Shown piece after piece: positions 1 to 7,620 of a stretch of 11,554 nt of DNA (the first letter of the stretch is position 1; each line of letters begins with the position of its first letter). The DNA lies in the NCBI GenBank assembly GCA_934777095.1, contig CAKVNP010000032.1, forward strand, positions 1-11,554, written 5' to 3'. Made by a program: the position numbers and the translations under genes. The stretch is from an uncultured Clostridium sp. (GTDB lineage Bacteria; Bacillota; Clostridia; Clostridiales; Clostridiaceae). Below the pieces are notes generated by a model. The model did not search any database. It worked only from the letters and a program-made list of their open reading frames with translations, and had not been told where the DNA came from.

Positions 1-43
1 AAATTAAATTGTAAAAATAATTCTTTTTTACATTTTCAGCCAT
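1..43 (-). CDS. Probable Wzx-type polysaccharide flippase, N-terminal fragment (runs off window)
   Basis: An ATG at 41-43 on the minus strand opens a frame of 14 codons (MAENVKKNYFYNLI) that is still open at the window edge. An AGAGGTGAGG ribosome binding site lies just upstream, and the gene starts 23 nt after the preceding GT stop. A basic N-terminus followed by N-Y-x-Y-N-L is how many Gram-positive oligosaccharide flippases of the polysaccharide-transport family begin, just ahead of the first membrane helix. A flippase is also the one Wzx/Wzy component otherwise missing from this operon. Such a protein would move the undecaprenyl-linked repeat unit across the membrane for the polymerase at 1899-3236. 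That a gene starts here is seen in the sequence; its identity is inferred from 14 residues and context. Confidence 0.55.
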   Translation of the reverse strand, partial: MAENVKKNYFYNLI

Positions 44-66
44 AACCTCACCTCTTTCATAGCTAA

Positions 67-972
67 TTATCCATCAATTGAACTTATTTTTTTATTTTCT
101 TTTAATCCATCCTTAAGCCCTTTAACTGTAAGCTTCATTGCTTCCATACTTCTTAAGCTCTTAATAAATTTATTTACAAAAATTCTATAATAGCTAAGCT
201 TATTTTTCTTATAAGCTTCCGCTGTCTGGTTTCTCTTAGTATAAATAAACAGATTTCTTATTAAGTAATACTCTTTAAATCCATTAATTTTCCCACCAGT
301 AGCTGAATGCATATGATATACTATGCTTTCTTTTAAAAGCTTAGCCTTATATCCTGCATTCCTTAATCTTAATGCTAAATCAACATCTTCATAATATGCA
401 AAAAAGTTTGAATCAAAATAATCTCCAGTTGGGAGTTTTACAGCTTCTAAGGCTTCTGCAGAATAAATTGCAGCTCCTGCACATGCACCCTCTATCTCTT
501 CATCTGACTTTAATGCACTTTCTACAGTTGAATCATATCCTATTTGTACAGGTATCAGCGTTCTAGTAAATTTAAGCCCTGCGGCATCACATTTATTTCT
601 TTCAAAATAATTTATCATAAATAATTGATAAACATCTGCCTCTTCTTTTTCCACTTCGCTAACAGCATTTTTAAGGCAGTCTTCTGGTACCTCTATATCA
701 TTATTTAAAGTTAGTATATATCTGCAGCCATCATCAATAGCCTGTTTTATCCCAATATTGTTAGCTACTGCAAAGCCACTGTTATAATCCAGCTTAGTTA
801 ATTTAATGTCTGCTTTATCCTTATATCCATTAATCAACTCTACTGAATTATCTTTTGAATCATTATCTATAATATATATCTTAAAATCTTGATAGCTTTG
901 CTTTACTAAACTTCCTATACACTTATCTATAAGTTTTTCACCATTCCAATTGGCAATAACAATTCCCAACAT
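67..972 (-). CDS. Family 2 glycosyltransferase (COG1216, WcaA/rhamnosyltransferase-like)
   Basis: This 301-aa cytoplasmic GT-A enzyme probably adds one sugar from a nucleotide donor to the lipid-linked repeat unit. The nucleotide-binding start is intact (IVIANWNGEK, residues 4-13, then IDNDS at 35-39). The metal-binding DxD position reads N90-N91-D92 in TLNND. The acceptor/catalytic region is YYEDVDLALRLR (193-204, E195-D196), followed by His220 and His222 in VYHMH. There is no membrane helix, and the length is normal for the family. The ATG at 972 has AAGGAG at good spacing. It lies 29 nt after the upstream GT stop and 23 nt before the probable flippase, so it belongs to the same operon. Its intact N-terminus is the best template for the damaged paralogue at 4195-5185. 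Donor and linkage cannot be read from the sequence. Confidence 0.9.
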   Translation of the reverse strand: MLGIVIANWNGEKLIDKCIGSLVKQSYQDFKIYIIDNDSKDNSVELINGYKDKADIKLTKLDYNSGFAVANNIGIKQAIDDGCRYILTLNNDIEVPEDCLKNAVSEVEKEEADVYQLFMINYFERNKCDAAGLKFTRTLIPVQIGYDSTVESALKSDEEIEGACAGAAIYSAEALEAVKLPTGDYFDSNFFAYYEDVDLALRLRNAGYKAKLLKESIVYHMHSATGGKINGFKEYYLIRNLFIYTKRNQTAEAYKKNKLSYYRIFVNKFIKSLRSMEAMKLTVKGLKDGLKENKKISSIDG

Positions 973-1001
973 AAGTCTGCTCCTTCAATCCTTTTATTAC
1001 T

Positions 1002-1877
1002 TTATCTCTCTTTATATTTTCCAGTTATACCTCTTTTATAATCCTTATATCCTCTAAAGACCATTTTCACTTTATTCAGCTTATCATTTTCACCTAAGAT
1101 AATTTTTACAAATTCTTTTTTAAATAACCCTTTATCCCTATTTAAAGTAAAGCTATTTAAATCTTTATACTTTTCCCAAGTATAAAATCTATTTCTTGTC
1201 ATATAATATCTTCTTAAAGCAGAATGATTTGAAGTATTAAAACTACCAAAGATAGTCTTTACTCTTTTACCTTCTCCTAAACTATGAAAAAGCACTGCAT
1301 CATAAACCTTAATCATCTTAATATTTTCTCTATATAGTCTCATACAAAAATCTGTATCTACCATATCTATAAATAACCCTTCATCAAAAAAGCCGATTTT
1401 ATCAAAGACCTTTGTATTGACTAAATTACCTGAAGTTATTTCAGCATCTACATACTCATATGGTTCATCACTGTGTTCCTCTTCACTCTGCACGCTTTGA
1501 TCGAAGAAGTTAGGGAATATGCTCATTACTTCCTCCCTTTTTTCTAATGGCATATCTTCATACGTTTTAATCATTTTCTCAACCATGTCTTTAGCAGGCC
1601 TGCTATCCTGGTCCATAGTAAGGAGCCATTGATATTTATGCTCTATAGCATACTTAGCACCTATATTCAGAGCTGCTGCTATACCTAAATTCTCTCCATT
1701 AAATACTGCTTCAATTTTATCTTCATTACATTTCTTTATCTCTTTAATCAGCTTAATTCCACTTTCCTTAGATCCATTATCTACAATAAGTATTTTATCT
1801 ACTTGATCTGATAATAAATTAATTCCTTCTATAAGAGAATTATCTGGATTATACGTTACTACTACACAAGCAATCAT
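1002..1877 (-). CDS. Rhamnosyltransferase-like family 2 glycosyltransferase
   Basis: A 291-aa GT-A-fold GT2 enzyme. VVVTYNP (5-11) and IVDNGS (31-36) form the nucleotide-binding strands. TMDQDS places the metal-binding DxD at D89-Q90-D91, the DQD form typical of rhamnosyltransferase-annotated GT2s. EITSG (146-150), DMVDTDFCMR (171-180) and His198 form the acceptor side. The tail contains RRYYMTRNR (222-230), a block shared with the GT at 3319-4176; that block and similar C-termini (KxNKxKM, GYKDYKRGI) mark the two as paralogues. AAGGAG lies 10 nt upstream of the ATG at 1877, and the gene follows the polymerase stop by 21 nt. Use of dTDP-rhamnose is inferred from family resemblance only; no rml genes are visible in this window. 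Confidence 0.88.
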   Translation of the reverse strand: MIACVVVTYNPDNSLIEGINLLSDQVDKILIVDNGSKESGIKLIKEIKKCNEDKIEAVFNGENLGIAAALNIGAKYAIEHKYQWLLTMDQDSRPAKDMVEKMIKTYEDMPLEKREEVMSIFPNFFDQSVQSEEEHSDEPYEYVDAEITSGNLVNTKVFDKIGFFDEGLFIDMVDTDFCMRLYRENIKMIKVYDAVLFHSLGEGKRVKTIFGSFNTSNHSALRRYYMTRNRFYTWEKYKDLNSFTLNRDKGLFKKEFVKIILGENDKLNKVKMVFRGYKDYKRGITGKYKER

Positions 1878-1898
1878 TTATCATTAACTCCTTAAAAA

Positions 1899-3236
1899 CT
1901 ACTTTTCGATATATTTACATCTTATTGTTTCTAAAATATAGCTTTCAAAAACAAATACAAAGAAACCACAAAGGCTTGCTAAGTACGGATTAGTTATTCC
2001 TGATACAAAGAATGATATAAAGGCAATAGACCATGATACTAAAACCTGCTCATCCTTTTCTGCTAATTTATATTTAAATAACAGCATTAATAATTGGATA
2101 AACTTATAAATTATATATCCAAAGAAGAATAATCCTCCAAGTATACCAGTCTTATAAATTAATTCAATATAATATAGTTCAAAATTACTATCATCAACTG
2201 CTGGCATATTATTTTCAATCATGAAATCTTTATATTCTGTTAGCCTTGCTCCAAATCCCCAACCAGCTATAGGTTTTTCCTTAATCTTTTCCCCTAAGTA
2301 TTCTAATTGTATAAATCTTATTCTATTAGAAATGTTATTTTCAAAATCCACCATTGATTGAACTCTATCTTTTGCACTTTCAGTTCCACTCTCTATTGGC
2401 ACAGTAGCTGCATAATTTTTATCTACGGTATAAGGTATTATTGCAATAAATATTCCAAAAATAACAAACACAGCTAAAAATCTTTTTAAGATTAACTTAT
2501 GTTCTTTTCTCTTCCATAAGAAATAAATTACTATACATACTACTCCCGCAGCTGTTCCCAGCCAGAATCCTCTTGTAGTAGAAGTATAAATTCCTATCAA
2601 CAGTATAAGCAGCTTAATCTTATGACTTATTTTACATTCATAGCTTGAAAATAACAACCTAGTCATAATAACTAAAGCACCTATCTGCATAAAAATCCCA
2701 TTAAATAAATAAACTCTCGCATAACTATTAGAATGTACCAATCCTGTAATTAATCCATATTGTAATGTATTATTAAGTTCCATATACTTCAGGATAATTC
2801 CTTGATCACCAGGAAGATATATTCTACTGAAGAAAAATAATGCAATGGTAATAATGGCTACCACTACAGAAGAATCTACAATAATATCAATACCTTTATT
2901 GATTTTTTTCACATTTCCTTTAAAATATGTTACCAATAACAGTAGATATATTATCCCTAAAAATGAATTGGCATCACCAATTACTCCTCTAAGGCTATTA
3001 CCCTTGACTAACCCTATAATACAGCCAAATGCTACATATATTAAGATAACGGCTATAGCCATTAAATATCTTTTTTCAATTTTTACTTTATCTACATAAA
3101 TCATATATAAAGTATATAAAATACCGACAGCAAATAAGGCTTTTCTTACTGGCAGCCCAAAAAGATTTCCAAGTCCTCCAACTACAAGCTCCACAAATAT
3201 CAACATAACTAAATAATCATATAGCTTTTCTTTCAT
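1899..3236 (-). CDS. Wzy-type polysaccharide polymerase / O-antigen ligase family membrane protein
   Basis: A 445-aa, very hydrophobic protein with about ten to twelve predicted membrane helices. Helices before residue 270 include roughly 9-25, 58-77, 92-105, 122-138, 207-219 and 224-240. A large extracytoplasmic loop follows at about 270-355, then two or more helices. The Wzy_C hallmark STTRGFWLG (219-227, Arg222) sits just before the big loop. The loop contains NRIRF (304-308) and KPIAGWGFG (321-329), and after it comes YKTGILGG (361-368), all typical of Wzy/WaaL proteins. Wzy enzymes join flipped lipid-linked repeat units on the outer membrane face. Its position among GTs and next to a probable flippase favours polymerase over ligase. 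AGGAG lies 7 nt before the ATG at 3236. The 82-nt gap to the upstream gene is the largest in this operon and contains only A/T-rich sequence. Confidence 0.87.
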   Translation of the reverse strand: MKEKLYDYLVMLIFVELVVGGLGNLFGLPVRKALFAVGILYTLYMIYVDKVKIEKRYLMAIAVILIYVAFGCIIGLVKGNSLRGVIGDANSFLGIIYLLLLVTYFKGNVKKINKGIDIIVDSSVVVAIITIALFFFSRIYLPGDQGIILKYMELNNTLQYGLITGLVHSNSYARVYLFNGIFMQIGALVIMTRLLFSSYECKISHKIKLLILLIGIYTSTTRGFWLGTAAGVVCIVIYFLWKRKEHKLILKRFLAVFVIFGIFIAIIPYTVDKNYAATVPIESGTESAKDRVQSMVDFENNISNRIRFIQLEYLGEKIKEKPIAGWGFGARLTEYKDFMIENNMPAVDDSNFELYYIELIYKTGILGGLFFFGYIIYKFIQLLMLLFKYKLAEKDEQVLVSWSIAFISFFVSGITNPYLASLCGFFVFVFESYILETIRCKYIEK

Positions 3237-3318
3237 TTTAATACTCCTATTATCCTAATTATTACTTATTATTTTTTTGCATTTACTATTTTTTATTAAA
3301 AACATTATAGAATTTAAT

Positions 3319-4176
3319 TTAACTATAAGCTCCCCAGATGCCTTTTTTGTAGTCGCGCTTTCCTTTAATAATCATTTTCAGCTTGTTAATTTTATCTTTT
3401 TCAAAGAATATTATCTTAATCGTCTCGCTAATAAATCTCACTTTATCTTTTTTAACCCACTTCGGAAAATCACTCTTATATTTATGCCAGATATAATATC
3501 TATTTCTAGTCATATAATATCTTCTTACTGGTGAATGATTGGTCGGGGTTATCTTAATTCCTAAAATATTATAGCTTTTAGATTCACCTAAATTATGCTT
3601 TAATATTGCATTATTAACCCTGATTATCTTATGTCCAGCCCTATTGATAGCTAAACAGAAATCATGATCCACTAAATCTATAAAAAGTTTCTCATCATAT
3701 TTATTATCCCTATAATAAGATGTTTTAGTTAGTGCTCCTGATGTAATTTCAGTAAGTACATACTCATAGCCTTGTTCATTTGCCAGTTCTTCTGTACTTT
3801 TTTCTTCAATATGCTTTGGTGTTATCATCACAATCTGCTGTTTTTCATCTTCACCTAATGAATTATATGTATTTATCATGCTCTTAAGCATATCTTCATC
3901 TGGAATGCTATCATGATCTAAGGTTAATACCCAAGAATATCCCTTATCTTCCGCATATTCAATCCCCCTATTAAGTGCATAGGCAATACCTTTGTTTTCA
4001 TTCAGCTTAATCAGCGATACTCTATCTTTTAAGTCATTAAGCATATTTATCTTTTCATCATTAGACCCATTATCAACAACAATTGTTTCATCTACCAATT
4101 TATTAATAGCCTTTATATTTCCCTCAAAACCTTTTGAAGGATTATATGTTACAATTACAGCTGCTACCTTATTCAA
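3319..4176 (-). CDS. Rhamnosyltransferase-like family 2 glycosyltransferase, TTG start
   Basis: 285 aa from the preferred start. AAVIVTYNP (5-13) and VVDNGS (33-38) bind the nucleotide. TLDHDS gives the DxD at D87-H88-D89. EITSG (143-147), FIDLVDHDFC (165-174), His194 and RRYYMTRNR (218-226) match the paralogue at 1002-1877 block for block. The two paralogues flank the polymerase and differ most in residues 110-140. An ATG exists six bases further upstream (4180-4182) but lies only 1 nt from the GGAGG at 4184-4188. The TTG at 4174-4176 is 7 nt away and gives the family-typical start MNKVAAVIVTYNP, so it is preferred. The gene begins 18 nt after the frameshifted GT. Rhamnose specificity is inferred. 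Confidence 0.86.
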   Translation of the reverse strand: MNKVAAVIVTYNPSKGFEGNIKAINKLVDETIVVDNGSNDEKINMLNDLKDRVSLIKLNENKGIAYALNRGIEYAEDKGYSWVLTLDHDSIPDEDMLKSMINTYNSLGEDEKQQIVMITPKHIEEKSTEELANEQGYEYVLTEITSGALTKTSYYRDNKYDEKLFIDLVDHDFCLAINRAGHKIIRVNNAILKHNLGESKSYNILGIKITPTNHSPVRRYYMTRNRYYIWHKYKSDFPKWVKKDKVRFISETIKIIFFEKDKINKLKMIIKGKRDYKKGIWGAYS

Positions 4177-4183
4177 AACCATA

Positions 4184-4188
4184 CCTCC
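4184..4188 (-). promoter_or_regulatory. Ribosome binding site that selects the TTG start at 4176
   Basis: GGAGG on the minus strand ends 7 nt before TTG 4174-4176 and only 1 nt before ATG 4180-4182. Spacing of 5-9 nt is normal, so the TTG is the likely initiation codon. Confidence 0.7.
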
Positions 4189-4194
4189 TAGCTA

Positions 4195-5185
4195 TTACAA
4201 ATCAAATAGGCTATATATTTCTTCCTGCGATATTCTAATATTAATCATTACTACCGACCTTTTTTCTAAAATCCTCGGCTTTAGTTTTTTATATTCCTTA
4301 ATATATTTAAGGCATTTAAAATCAAATAATAAAAAGAATACAATATATTTCATGGCATCAACATATATTCCAATTTTATCTTTCCTATACGTATACTCCA
4401 CTTCATTTTTAGAAATCATTAAATAATGATTTCTAAAAGATATTCCTTTTAAAAATTCAGATTGATTTCTTCTATTTTTAATAGTTTTTATTATACCTTT
4501 GCTGCTATTCATTCCCCTCCCATGATATGCTATAGCATCATGGACATATAAGCATTTATAGCCATATAAATTTAATCTCCAGCAGATATCTATATCTTCT
4601 TTATATGCAAAGAAATCTTCATCAAAGTACTCATTGACAAATTTAATATCTTCTAGTGCCTTCCTTTTAAATAAAGCTGCGGCTCCACATACACCAAATA
4701 CTCGCTTATCTTCATCATATTGACCTGAATCTACTTCATTTTGTCCTCTGTCATATCCTTGTCTCTTATGGTTAAGAGAAATTCCTGCAGAATCAATTAC
4801 ATTCAACACTTTATCATTATCAAAATCATACTTTATCAGTTTACCTATACATGCCCCATTTTCAGCAGACTTTTCTAATACCTGAACTAAATCCCCCAGA
4901 TAATCTTTAGTGAAAATAATATCTGGATTAGCAATTAACACATATTCTCCTTTAGAAACATTAATTCCTTTATTTGCACCACCTGCATAGCCTATATTCT
5001 TATTTTCAACCAACTTCACTCCATTATTAAAAAATTCCTTAATAATTTTTACAGAATTGTCAGTTGAACCATTATCTATCACAATAATTTCTACATTTTG
5101 ATAGTTAGTTTCCATAAGTGAAGCTAAGCATTTTTTTAAATACTTTTCACCAATTTACTATAACAACTGAAACTAATTTATCCAT
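4195..5185 (-). pseudogene. Family 2 glycosyltransferase with a frameshift near its N-terminus (first gene of the operon)
   Basis: From the ATG at 5183-5185 the frame reads MDKLVSVVIVNW and hits TGA at 5147-5149. The next frame then continues GEKYLKKCLASLMETNYQ and stays open to 4195. Joined, they restore a normal GT2 start: compare NWNGEK in the gene at 67-972. The junction fits loss of 5 nt, one Asn codon plus two bases, near 5150. The long frame alone, from ATG 5115, is 306 aa. It keeps IDNGS (13-17), the NPD metal site (63-65), YKEDIDICWR (171-180) and His198, but lacks the first nucleotide-binding strand, and its ATG has no ribosome binding site. ATG 5185 does have AAGGAG, 11 nt upstream. 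The intact protein would have been about 330 aa. A recent inactivation, a phase-variant state or a sequencing error would all look like this. Confidence 0.75.
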
Positions 5186-5236
5186 TTCTATTTAATCTCC
5201 TTAGTAATTATGCTTTCAATTAACCAAACAATGTAA

Positions 5237-5265
5237 ATTATAGCATATTAAATCATTTATTTGAA
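5237..5265 (-). promoter_or_regulatory. Promoter of the polysaccharide operon (extended -10)
   Basis: On the minus strand a perfect TATAAT (5237-5242) is preceded by TGC, giving the extended -10 TGCTATAAT. TTCAAA (5260-5265, four of six matches to TTGACA) lies 17 nt upstream. Transcription would begin near 5230, about 45 nt before the ATG at 5185, and would serve the whole minus-strand operon. No operator-like inverted repeat stands out around it. Sigma-A type is inferred from the consensus match. Confidence 0.6.
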
Positions 5266-5304
5266 TTTATTTATATTTGTAATGTATTATTAGGTAAAAA
5301 ACTG

Positions 5305-5310
5305 TATAAT
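5305..5310 (+). promoter_or_regulatory. Possible -10 box for the first LTA-synthase-family gene
   Basis: A perfect TATAAT lies about 50 nt upstream of the plus-strand start at 5362. No good -35 hexamer is found at 16-18 nt: TTGTAA at 5277-5282 is 22 nt away, and TG falls one base off the extended -10 position. The gene needs a promoter in this 176-bp divergent interval and this is the best candidate, but it is weak evidence. Confidence 0.35.
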
Positions 5311-5361
5311 TATTATATTACAATTTACGATTTTGATGAATTCATTTTAAGGAGGTAACGT

Positions 5362-7434
5362 ATGTCTATCGAAACAAAAGAAAGAATAAAGAAGATATTT
5401 ACAATAAAAAAGATATTTAATTCTTATACTATTTTAATCCTCTTTTCTTTATTGTTAACATTTATCATTGAGTTAATAAGTAGAGGGACTTTTATTTCAG
5501 CTAGAGATTTCACTTTAAATAGTCTCATGACTTTTCTATATAATGCATTTTTAGTTATGATAACTTTATCTATAGTGCTGCTATTAAAAAGGAGAATCTT
5601 TGGTTACTTTATAATTTCAGCCATCTGGATTGGCTTAAGTACCACTAATAACATTTTAAAAAGCCTTAGAGGAACACCTTTAGCCGGCAGTGATTTAAAA
5701 CTAATAAAAAGTGGCCTTAGTATTATGGATAGCTATTTCTCCAAAAAGCAGATTATCCTGCTTGCCGTTGGCGTATTACTATTGGTGGCTTTAATTGTGG
5801 CAGTATTTATCTTTGCTCCTAAGAACAAAAAGAAAAACAATTATGCTGCTTCATTTATTACTATTTTAGTTTTACTTATCAGCAGTAAATATATTACTAA
5901 TAGTGCTTTAAACCATAAAATTATTTCAAATAACTTTTGGGATCTTATTTCAGCATATGATATGTATGGTTTTTCCTATACATTTAATAATACGCTGCTA
6001 CATACTGGGATATCAAAACCTTCACATTACTCTGAAAAAACTGTTGATAATATTACTGCCTCAATAGAAGCTGAAGATTCAATTACTACGCTATCTTCCG
6101 GCGATGCAGCTATTAACAGTGAAATTGTGTCCAAGCCTAATATAATTATGGTTCAGCTGGAATCATTTTTTGATCCAACATTAATTAATGGTGTTAAATT
6201 TGATAGCGATCCAATACCTAACTTCAGAAAGCTTACTACTGAATATTCCTCTGGAAATTTTTCAGTTTCTACTGTTGGTGGTGGAACGGCTAATACAGAA
6301 TTTGAAGCTATTACTGGTATGAGCTTAGATTTCTTTGGTCCTGGAGAATATCCTTACAATACTATATTAAAATCTTCTACCAGTGAATCAATAAATTATG
6401 CTTTAAAAGAAGATGGATATACTACTCATGCAATACACAACCACGAAGCAACATTTTACGGCCGTGATAAGGTATTTGCTAACTTAGGATTTGATACCTT
6501 TACTCCTGTTGAATATATGATAGTACCTGAAAGAACCCCTGTAGGTTGGGCTAAAGATTATGCCTTAGTAGATTCAATTACAGATTGTTTAAAGTCAACA
6601 GAAGGCCAAGATTTTATTTATACTATAAGTGTACAAGGTCATGGTACTTATCCTTCAGATGTTAAACTCGAAAACAAACATGTATCACTTACTGAATGTC
6701 CAGATTATATTAATAAAAATTCTTTAGAATACTATGCAAATCAAATATATGAAATGGATGAATTCATTGCTCAGTTAATTGATACTGTTTCACAAATAGC
6801 TGAAGACACTGTAATAGTATTTTATGGAGACCACTTACCTGGTCTAGGTTTATCAGCAGACTCACTAGTAACTGGTGATTTATACTCAACAGAATATTTT
6901 ATTTGGAACAATATGAATCTGGAAAAAAGAGATGAAGATTTAGAAGCATACCAAATGACTTCTAGAATTCTTTACGATTTAAATATGAATAATGGATTGC
7001 TTACTAAGCTTCATCAAGAATATCTATATCCTTCAGCTGATGAACATCTTTCTAAGGATGATTATGATTATAAATTAAATACTATTGAATATGATATGCT
7101 TTATGGTAAAGGTTATTCCTATGAAACTGGAACAAAACATGAGCCAACAAATATGACCATAGGTATCAAGACTATTTCTGTATCCAATATCTATGAAAAA
7201 GATGGCAAAATATATGCCGAGGGGGAAAACTTTACTACTAATACAATACTGTTAGTGAATAATGTTTATATTCCTACATCATTTATTGATAGTTCAAAAA
7301 TATACTGTGATTCACCAGAACTAAATCCTGCGGACAATAAAGTTAAAGTAATCCAATTTACTACTAACCTTAAAGTATTAAGAGCTTCTCCTGAATTTAT
7401 TTTAGGACAACCTGCCTCAGGTATTCTTCAGTAA
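5362..7434 (+). CDS. LTA-synthase-family membrane phosphoglycerol transferase (sulfatase fold), first of two paralogues
   Basis: 690 aa. Five predicted membrane helices (about 22-40, 57-76, 80-96, 131-152, 162-178) precede a linker and an extracellular LtaS-like sulfatase domain (about 259-545). Conserved residues can be placed against S. aureus LtaS. These are metal ligand Glu267 in QLESFF, nucleophile Thr309 in GGGTANTEFE, substrate-binding His359/Tyr366/Arg368 in HNHEATFYGR, His427 in VQGHG, and metal ligands Asp490-His491 in FYGDHLP. The family transfers glycerol-phosphate from phosphatidylglycerol to a lipid anchor or glycan. Residues 598-682 add a beta-rich tail with GENFTTNT, resembling an IPT/TIG domain and absent from S. 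aureus LtaS. AAGGAGGT (5349-5356) fixes the ATG. Whether the product is lipoteichoic acid or a phosphoglycerol-modified polysaccharide cannot be told from the sequence. Confidence 0.88.
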   Translation: MSIETKERIKKIFTIKKIFNSYTILILFSLLLTFIIELISRGTFISARDFTLNSLMTFLYNAFLVMITLSIVLLLKRRIFGYFIISAIWIGLSTTNNILKSLRGTPLAGSDLKLIKSGLSIMDSYFSKKQIILLAVGVLLLVALIVAVFIFAPKNKKKNNYAASFITILVLLISSKYITNSALNHKIISNNFWDLISAYDMYGFSYTFNNTLLHTGISKPSHYSEKTVDNITASIEAEDSITTLSSGDAAINSEIVSKPNIIMVQLESFFDPTLINGVKFDSDPIPNFRKLTTEYSSGNFSVSTVGGGTANTEFEAITGMSLDFFGPGEYPYNTILKSSTSESINYALKEDGYTTHAIHNHEATFYGRDKVFANLGFDTFTPVEYMIVPERTPVGWAKDYALVDSITDCLKSTEGQDFIYTISVQGHGTYPSDVKLENKHVSLTECPDYINKNSLEYYANQIYEMDEFIAQLIDTVSQIAEDTVIVFYGDHLPGLGLSADSLVTGDLYSTEYFIWNNMNLEKRDEDLEAYQMTSRILYDLNMNNGLLTKLHQEYLYPSADEHLSKDDYDYKLNTIEYDMLYGKGYSYETGTKHEPTNMTIGIKTISVSNIYEKDGKIYAEGENFTTNTILLVNNVYIPTSFIDSSKIYCDSPELNPADNKVKVIQFTTNLKVLRASPEFILGQPASGILQ

Positions 7435-7441
7435 ATAAACC

Positions 7442-7486
7442 AAAAGAAATGGATGATATATAATGTAATCCATTTCTTTTTTTCTT
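7442..7486 (+). terminator. Rho-independent terminator after the first LTA-synthase-family gene
   Basis: A perfect 13-bp stem, AAAAGAAATGGAT (7442-7454) with ATCCATTTCTTTT (7468-7480), closes a 13-nt loop and runs into a T-rich tail. It begins 8 nt after the stop codon. It separates the two paralogues transcriptionally, so they are probably not one operon. Confidence 0.8.
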
Positions 7487-7566
7487 AAATATAAACAATT
7501 AATTACAATTTCATTACTTTTCCATTTTTTCTATTTACATATAGCTTTTTAGTGATAAAATAAACT

Positions 7567-7594
7567 TTGAAATAATATTGTTTTAAGTTATTAT
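7567..7594 (+). promoter_or_regulatory. Promoter candidate for the second LTA-synthase-family gene
   Basis: TTGAAA (7567-7572, five of six) and TATTAT (7589-7594, five of six) are 16 nt apart, between the upstream terminator and the start codon. The predicted leader is only about 20 nt and includes the GGAGG at 7608-7612. In such A/T-rich sequence matches of this quality arise by chance fairly often. Confidence 0.45.
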
Positions 7595-7620
7595 TTTATG
7601 TTTATTCGGAGGTTATATAT

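Noticed and set aside
372..566. Plus-strand 64-codon open frame rich in Leu, His and Gln
   Set aside because: It lies wholly inside the GT gene on the other strand, has no ribosome binding site, and its composition is that of antisense to a coding sequence.
3237..3318. Internal promoter in the 82-nt gap before the polymerase gene
   Set aside because: A TATAAT occurs at the gap edge, but the hexamer 17 nt upstream does not resemble a -35 box, and the sequence is so A/T-rich that chance matches are expected.
2845..3534. Plus-strand frames of 84 and 85 codons opposite the polymerase and the GT
   Set aside because: Both are antisense shadows of well-supported genes and show no recognisable domain or initiation signal.
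3992..4426. Plus-strand 144-codon open frame across two GT genes
   Set aside because: It is antisense to two conserved GT genes, with Ser/Ile/Phe-rich shadow composition and no family resemblance.
5144..5153. Programmed frameshifting at TGG TGA to join the two GT frames
   Set aside because: A +1 shift would give NW-EKY, dropping the conserved Asn-Gly. There is no slippery heptamer before the stop and no downstream structure evident. A 5-nt deletion fits the family alignment better.
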